From Actinomadura sp. KC216 (lineage in GTDB: Bacteria; Actinomycetota; Actinomycetes; Streptosporangiales; Streptosporangiaceae), in the NCBI RefSeq assembly GCF_004348535.1, contig NZ_SMJX01000053.1, positions 1-37,134 of the forward strand: DNA of 37,134 nt, read 5' to 3'. The notes beneath the pieces are model-generated. The model saw only the letters and a list, made by a program, of their open reading frames with translations. It was not told the DNA's origin and ran no database searches. The position numbers and the translations under genes are program-made. Positions 33,215-37,134 of this stretch are shown here, piece after piece. The stretch's first letter is position 1. Every line of letters begins with the position of its first letter.

Positions 33215-33642
33215 CCACCAGACGGCTCGGCATGCCGAACGCGCATCGCATCGTCCGTCCCCGCACTACGGCGCGGCGCGGCCCATGAGGTCGCGATCTT
33301 GCGGGCTTGCCAGAGCCCGTGGTCAACATCAGCCAGCGCGGCGTGTGGTGGCGCCGGCTACGCGCCATGGCCAGGGCCAGCAGACCGGCCAGTCCCTTCA
33401 ATATCGCGGTGACCAGCACCACCGTCATGATCAGCGGATCGCGGCCCAGTTCGCCGCGGCGACCTGTTGGCCCACGTTGGCGGCGCCGACTTAGCGACCG
33501 CTGCCCAACAGAGGCTGGGACCGCGAACAGCTACGCGCAGGCACAGGCGGCATACCCGGCCCCCGCTCCCGACGAGGACGGCCTGGCCATTGCGGCCAGG
33601 TCATCATCGTCGTCCCCGGTGCCGGTGATTGTGATCGGCCTC
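33215..33642. other. Gap with a small decayed membrane-protein piece
   Basis: On the minus strand about 33300-33428, MTVVLVTAILKGLAGLLALA followed by HHTPRWLM resembles a small integral membrane protein (DUF3995-like pattern), but it runs into unrelated sequence. No complete gene is seen. Confidence 0.4.
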
Positions 33643-34903
33643 CTACGGCGACGGGAGGTGGCGGGGCGCCGGTTGGTTGTCCGGGGGTTCGTCGCCGGTG
33701 GGTGGTTGTGCCGGTTGCGCGTCTCGGGCGGGCAGGAATTCGAGTACTGCGACGGCGCCGAGGGCGGCGGCGGTGGCGGCGATGAGGGAGCCGGCGGTCA
33801 GGCGACCATGGACGCGATGACCGGCCCCCAGTAGCCGCTGGAAGCGCTCAGTGTCGCGGCGACGACGAAGCCGGCCGCCATGAACGCCAGGCCGGCGGCG
33901 ACGACCCGGGTCGAGCCGAGGCGCTGTGCCAGCCACGGGGACAGGACCGCGACCGCCCCGGCGACCACGGCGAACGGCAGCGTGTGCAGGCCGGCGCTGA
34001 GCGTGGAGTAGCCGCGGACGAACTGGAAGTACTGGGTGATCGGGAGATGAACCCGAACAGCGCGAAGAACGCGATGGAGATCGCCGCGGCGGCGGCGCTG
34101 AACCGGGCGTTGCGGAAGATCCGCACGTCCAGCATCGGGTCGACGCGGTGCCGTTCCCAGGCGATGAAAACGCCCAGCAGGAGCGCGGCCAGCGCGAAGC
34201 CCGCCGAGGGTCATCGGCGAGGTCCGCCCGTGGTGCGGGCCCTCGATGACCGTGTAGACCAGCGTGGTCAAGGTCGCCACCGACAGGCCGAGGCCGGGCA
34301 GGTCGAAGCGTCCGGCGCGCGGGTCGCGTGAGGCGGGAAGCAGGATTTGCCCGGCGACCAGGGCGACGATGACGGTCGGGGCCTTCACCAGGAAGATCGA
34401 GCCCCACCAGAAGTGCTCCCAGTAGCCAGCCGCCGGCGACGGGCCCAGCGCGACGGCCAGGCCGGAGACGCCGGCCCAAGATGCCGATGGCCTTGGCCCG
34501 TCCGGCCGCGTCATGGAACACGTTGGTCAGGATCGCCAGCGTGGCCGGGAAGATCAGCGCTCCGCCGATGCCCATCGCCGCCCGCGCGGCGATCAGCTGG
34601 CCGGGCGAGCCGGCCAAGGTGGCCAGTACCGAGGTGACCGCGAACAGCGCGAGTCCGAGCTGCAGCGCGCCCTTGCGTCCGAAGCGGTCGCCGAGGCTGC
34701 CGCCGGCCAGCAGCAGGCCAGCGAACACGAGGCTTTAGGAGTCCACGATCCATTGCAGCTGGCTGGTGGTGGCGCCGAGGTCCCGGCTGAGCGTGGGCAG
34801 CGCGACGTTGACGATGGTGTTGTCGACGACGACCATGAACTCGCTCAAGCACAGCACGGCCAGGATCAACCAATCGCCGGCGGCGCACGAGGGTCAGGTT
34901 CAT
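33643..34903 (-). pseudogene. DHA2-type MFS drug transporter with multiple lesions
   Basis: The start (ATG 34903, GGGGAG 6 bases before) is good, but the frame breaks at about 34878. The correct continuation, WLILAVLCLSEFMVVVDNTI, is in another frame. An in-frame TAA at 34735-34737 replaces the Tyr of the usual VDSYSLVFAG. Further shifts occur near 34480, 34205 and 34050, and the last helices are partly deleted near 33830. The remaining pieces (GGSLGDRFGRKGALQLGLAL, ARAAMGIGGALIFPATLAIL, LHTLPFAVVAGAVAVL) are clear DHA2 family signatures. The transporter is dead unless most of these are sequencing errors. Confidence 0.85.
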
Positions 34904-34991
34904 CGGTTCTCCCCGCCCCGGCGGGACGGTCGGACCAGCGGGCAGTCGGGCGGACGGCCGAACACTCACCTCACCGGTGCCTGGCGGACGG

Positions 34992-35486
34992 TCAAACCGT
35001 GGACTGCCCGGCGGCGACGCCGGACTCCAGCTCGTCCTCCTGCGCGACCTTGGCGGACAGGATCGAGACCAGGAGCCGCTCGGTCACATCGTCGGCGCCG
35101 CGGACCCGGTCGATGAGCTGACCGTACCGGCCGATGATCTTCTGCTCCTGGACCAGCGCGTAGCTGAGCGGGGCCAGGTCGCCGACCTCACCGGGCAGGT
35201 CGATGCCGTCCACCTGGGCTCGTTCGGCGAACCGGGTGGGGTCGGCGGTGATGGCGCCGCCGAGTTGCGCGATCCGTGCGGCGAGCCGGCCGGCGTGCCG
35301 CTCGGCCAGCGCGGCATGCTCGCGCGCCGGTTCTTCGAGCATGATCTCGGCCAGCCCGGTGAGCCGGTTGTCCAGGGCCCGGGCCCACGCGACGGTCACC
35401 TGCTCGTAGCAGTAGAGGCGGTCGAGGTCGTCGGCCAGATCGGCCGGGTCGATGCCGCGGACCAGTTGGATTCCCGCTGTTCCCAT
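34992..35486 (-). CDS. Ferritin-like domain protein
   Basis: From ATG 35486 (GAGGGGGAC just upstream) the product is 164 residues and mostly helical. Candidate iron ligands in ferritin-like spacing are in LYCYEQVTVAW, EEPAREHAALAERH (E and H on one helix) and ALVQEQKIIGRY. The pattern is a four-helix ferritin-like bundle, related to small stress ferritins. A longer upstream reading without ribosome-binding site is less likely. The gene is divergent from the winged-helix regulator at 35615, and their shared upstream region carries a palindrome. Confidence 0.75.
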   Translation of the reverse strand: MGTAGIQLVRGIDPADLADDLDRLYCYEQVTVAWARALDNRLTGLAEIMLEEPAREHAALAERHAGRLAARIAQLGGAITADPTRFAERAQVDGIDLPGEVGDLAPLSYALVQEQKIIGRYGQLIDRVRGADDVTERLLVSILSAKVAQEDELESGVAAGQSTV

Positions 35487-35551
35487 GGTGTCCCCCTCAT
35501 GCCCGAGAGTGATCCATCGACGACGGACCACGGTTTCGGGCCTGTCCCGCC

Positions 35552-35574
35552 ACCCTATACCTGAACTACGAAAC
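35552..35574 (-). promoter_or_regulatory. SigB-like promoter candidate for the ferritin-like gene
   Basis: On the minus strand, GTTT (35571-35574) is followed after 15 bases by GGGT (35552-35555). This resembles the GTTT-N14-16-GGGTA promoters of actinomycete stress sigma factors. The match is short, and the -10 part (GGGTGG) deviates from GGGTAT. Confidence 0.3.
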
Positions 35575-35582
35575 ATGCAATG

Positions 35583-35596
35583 TAATTCTAGAATTA
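35583..35596. promoter_or_regulatory. 14-bp perfect palindrome, operator candidate
   Basis: TAATTCTAGAATTA is a perfect palindrome in otherwise GC-rich DNA. It lies 18 bases before the start of the winged-helix regulator and upstream of the divergent ferritin-like gene. Its position suits autorepression and joint control of both genes by the adjacent regulator. Confidence 0.55.
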
Positions 35597-35614
35597 TGGG
35601 GATATGATGTCGGC

Positions 35615-35935
35615 ATGCGCCGGTGGAGCTTCCTCACCAACCACGCCCGTGTCCTGCTGTGCATCGCCCATGACCCGGGCGTACGGCTGCGCGACATCGC
35701 CGGCCTGGTCGGCATCACCGAGCGCAGCGCCCACGAGATCGTCACCGACCTCGTCACGGCCGGCTACGTGGTCAAGGACAAGGCCGGCCGGCGCAACCAT
35801 TACCGCATCGAGGAGCACCTGCCGCTGCTCGACCCGATCGGCCGGGAACCGACCATCGGTGAACTGCTCGCCGTCCTGGTCGGTGTGAACGCGCACCGCG
35901 ACCCGCCCCTCCCGGAAAGCGTCCACGACGACTGA
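35615..35935 (+). CDS. Winged helix-turn-helix regulator (MarR-like)
   Basis: This 106-residue protein is essentially one winged helix-turn-helix domain. LLCIAHDPGVRLRDIAGLVG and ITERSAHEIVTDLVTAGYVV form the helix-turn-helix, followed by the wing (KDKAGRRNHYRI). The rest (LPLLDPIGREPTIGELLAVL) is a short dimerisation helix. It probably binds the palindrome at 35583-35596 directly before its start. The inducer is unknown. No metal- or redox-sensing Cys cluster is present. Confidence 0.85.
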   Translation: MRRWSFLTNHARVLLCIAHDPGVRLRDIAGLVGITERSAHEIVTDLVTAGYVVKDKAGRRNHYRIEEHLPLLDPIGREPTIGELLAVLVGVNAHRDPPLPESVHDD

Positions 35936-36150
35936 CCGCCCCTGCGCTCCCCCGGTGGGCTGCCGTTGCGGTGCGGGTGCGCGTTCGAGCACGCAGTGGA
36001 CGGTTTTGCCTGGTGAGAAGCTTCCCCAGCGGCAAGGTCGGACGAGCGGGAGCCGACGTGCAGGCATGGGTACGGCGTGTTCGGGTATCCGGTGCGCTCC
36101 AGAACCGGAAACAGCCGTAGACCTACCCAGCGAAGGAGGAGGCGAGGGTC
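35936..36150. other. Intergenic stretch with a possible ATPase tail remnant
   Basis: On the minus strand a short piece reads RPCRWGSFSPGKTVHCVLER. It recalls the C-terminal end of RsbW-like ATP-binding proteins (PGGKTVW), but it is too short to call. AAGGAGGAGG at the end is the desaturase ribosome-binding site. Confidence 0.3.
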
Positions 36151-37134
36151 ATGACCTCGATGACCTCACCGGGGCCGAGCGTGGACCGGCCGAGAGCGCG
36201 TGGCCGGCCCGCACCGGCCTTGACCGAGGGACGCAAGTCCGCTGCGGCCGTGGTGGTGATGTGGGTGATGGTGGTGGTGCCGTTCGCGGCGTTGGCCGCG
36301 GCCGTGCCGGTGGCGTGGGGCTGGGGCTTGAGCCCGCTCGACGTGCTCATCGCGGTGACCGGGTATGTGATCACCGGGCTCGGCGTCACCGTCGGGTTCC
36401 ACCGCTATCTCACCCACGGGTCGTTCAAAACCGGGCGGCCGTTGCGCGTGGCCCTGGCGGTGGCCGGAAGCCTGTCGGTGGAAGGGCCGGTGATCGGATG
36501 GGTGGCCGACCACCGCCGTCACCACGCCTTCGCCGACCGCGACGGTGACCCGCACTCACCATGGCGGTTCGGGCACAGCGTCCGCGGCCTGGCCAAGGGC
36601 ATGGTGTTCGCGCACGTCGGCTGGATGTTCAACCGCGATTTCACCAACCGGGCACGGTTCGCCAAGGATCTGCTCGCCGACCCCGCGATTCGCCGCGTGG
36701 ACCGGTGGTTCCCGGTCCTGGCCGGGGTGTCGCTGCTGACGCCACCGGCGGCCGGGCTGCTGATCACCGGCACCTGGACGGGCGCCGCGACCGCGTTCTT
36801 CTGGGGAACCCTGGTCCGGATCGCCCTGCTGCATCACGTCACCTGGTCGATCAACTCGGTTTGCCACGTGTTCGGCGATCGGCCGCTGACCACCCGGGAC
36901 CGCGCCACCAACTTCTGGCCGCTGGCGATCCTGTCGTTCGGCGAGAGCTGGCACAACGGCCACCACGCCGATCCCACCAGCGCCCGGCACGGCATGCTCC
37001 CGGGTCAGATCGACCCCTCGGCCCGGCTCATCCGGTGGCTGGAGATGCTCGGCATGGCACACGACGTACGCTGGCCCACCCGAGCCCGCATCGCCGCACG
37101 GCGCCGCGAAACCGACAACGACCCCCTCCGGGAG
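36151..37134 (+). CDS. Acyl-CoA/fatty acid delta-9-type desaturase (partial, runs off the end)
   Basis: ATG 36151 follows AAGGAGGAGG. The open frame runs to the window edge without a stop (328 codons). The three histidine boxes of membrane desaturases are present: HRYLTH at 84-89, HRRHH at 121-125 and HNGHH near 275. Four to five hydrophobic segments surround them (VVVMWVMVVVPFAALAAAV, VLIAVTGYVITGLGVTVGF). It should introduce a double bond into fatty acyl chains using a di-iron centre, affecting membrane fluidity. Its position beside ferritin-like and envelope-stress genes fits membrane adaptation. Confidence 0.93.
   Translation, partial: MTSMTSPGPSVDRPRARGRPAPALTEGRKSAAAVVVMWVMVVVPFAALAAAVPVAWGWGLSPLDVLIAVTGYVITGLGVTVGFHRYLTHGSFKTGRPLRVALAVAGSLSVEGPVIGWVADHRRHHAFADRDGDPHSPWRFGHSVRGLAKGMVFAHVGWMFNRDFTNRARFAKDLLADPAIRRVDRWFPVLAGVSLLTPPAAGLLITGTWTGAATAFFWGTLVRIALLHHVTWSINSVCHVFGDRPLTTRDRATNFWPLAILSFGESWHNGHHADPTSARHGMLPGQIDPSARLIRWLEMLGMAHDVRWPTRARIAARRRETDNDPLRE

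Noticed and set aside
1..37134. CRISPR array
   Set aside because: No regularly spaced identical repeats were seen anywhere in the window.
1..37134. Intact tRNA or rRNA genes
   Set aside because: Only a 3' tRNA-like fragment was found; no complete cloverleaf or rRNA signature.

Overview
The window is high-GC actinomycete DNA, with strong GC preference at third codon positions, many GTG starts and ATGA or TGATG gene overlaps. The gene families (MEDS-STAS regulators, GAF-SpoIIE remnants, DUF5994, DUF6458, GlsB, STAS anti-anti-sigma proteins) suggest a Streptosporangiales-type soil actinomycete such as Actinomadura or a relative. That placement is inference from gene content, not from a marker gene.

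Left part (1-2844): the end of an unidentified gene, a gene-poor stretch with two hairpins, then a small operon of a short membrane-anchored protein, an ECF-like sigma factor and a MEDS-STAS regulator. Middle part (3070-10231): a complete three-gene minus-strand operon of the predicted pPIWI-RE system. It encodes, in transcription order, a zinc-ribbon/restriction-endonuclease-like protein, a DinG/XPD-like helicase with a candidate iron-sulfur cysteine set, and a prokaryotic PIWI-RE protein. The genes are joined by 4-bp and 1-bp overlaps. This is the most interesting system in the window.

From about 10.5 to 22.5 kb lies a conflict/defence zone mixed with broken genes: an eroded IS5-type transposase, a 562-residue protein with a HEPN-like RX6H motif, a tRNA-like 3' fragment, truncated SpoIIE-phosphatase and secreted-protein remnants, a 1148-residue membrane-anchored NACHT NTPase, a tandem SUKH immunity protein with the tip of a deaminase-like toxin just upstream, and a frameshifted cysteine desulfurase with a rhodanese remnant.

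Right part (22.9-37.1 kb): a stress and envelope housekeeping cluster. It holds an HPF/RaiA-like protein, GlsB, a soluble Ser/Thr kinase, a LysR regulator, a UBP zinc finger, DUF6458, tiny membrane proteins, STAS proteins, DUF5994, a LapA-like protein, a PRC-barrel protein, a YihY/BrkB protein, a ferritin-like protein, a winged-helix regulator with a palindromic operator candidate, and an acyl desaturase running off the window. This part also carries decayed copies: a kinase N-terminus, a GlsB 5' end, a GntR UTRA fragment, and an MFS transporter with many lesions. Repeated small duplications and pseudogenes suggest a recombination-prone accessory region.
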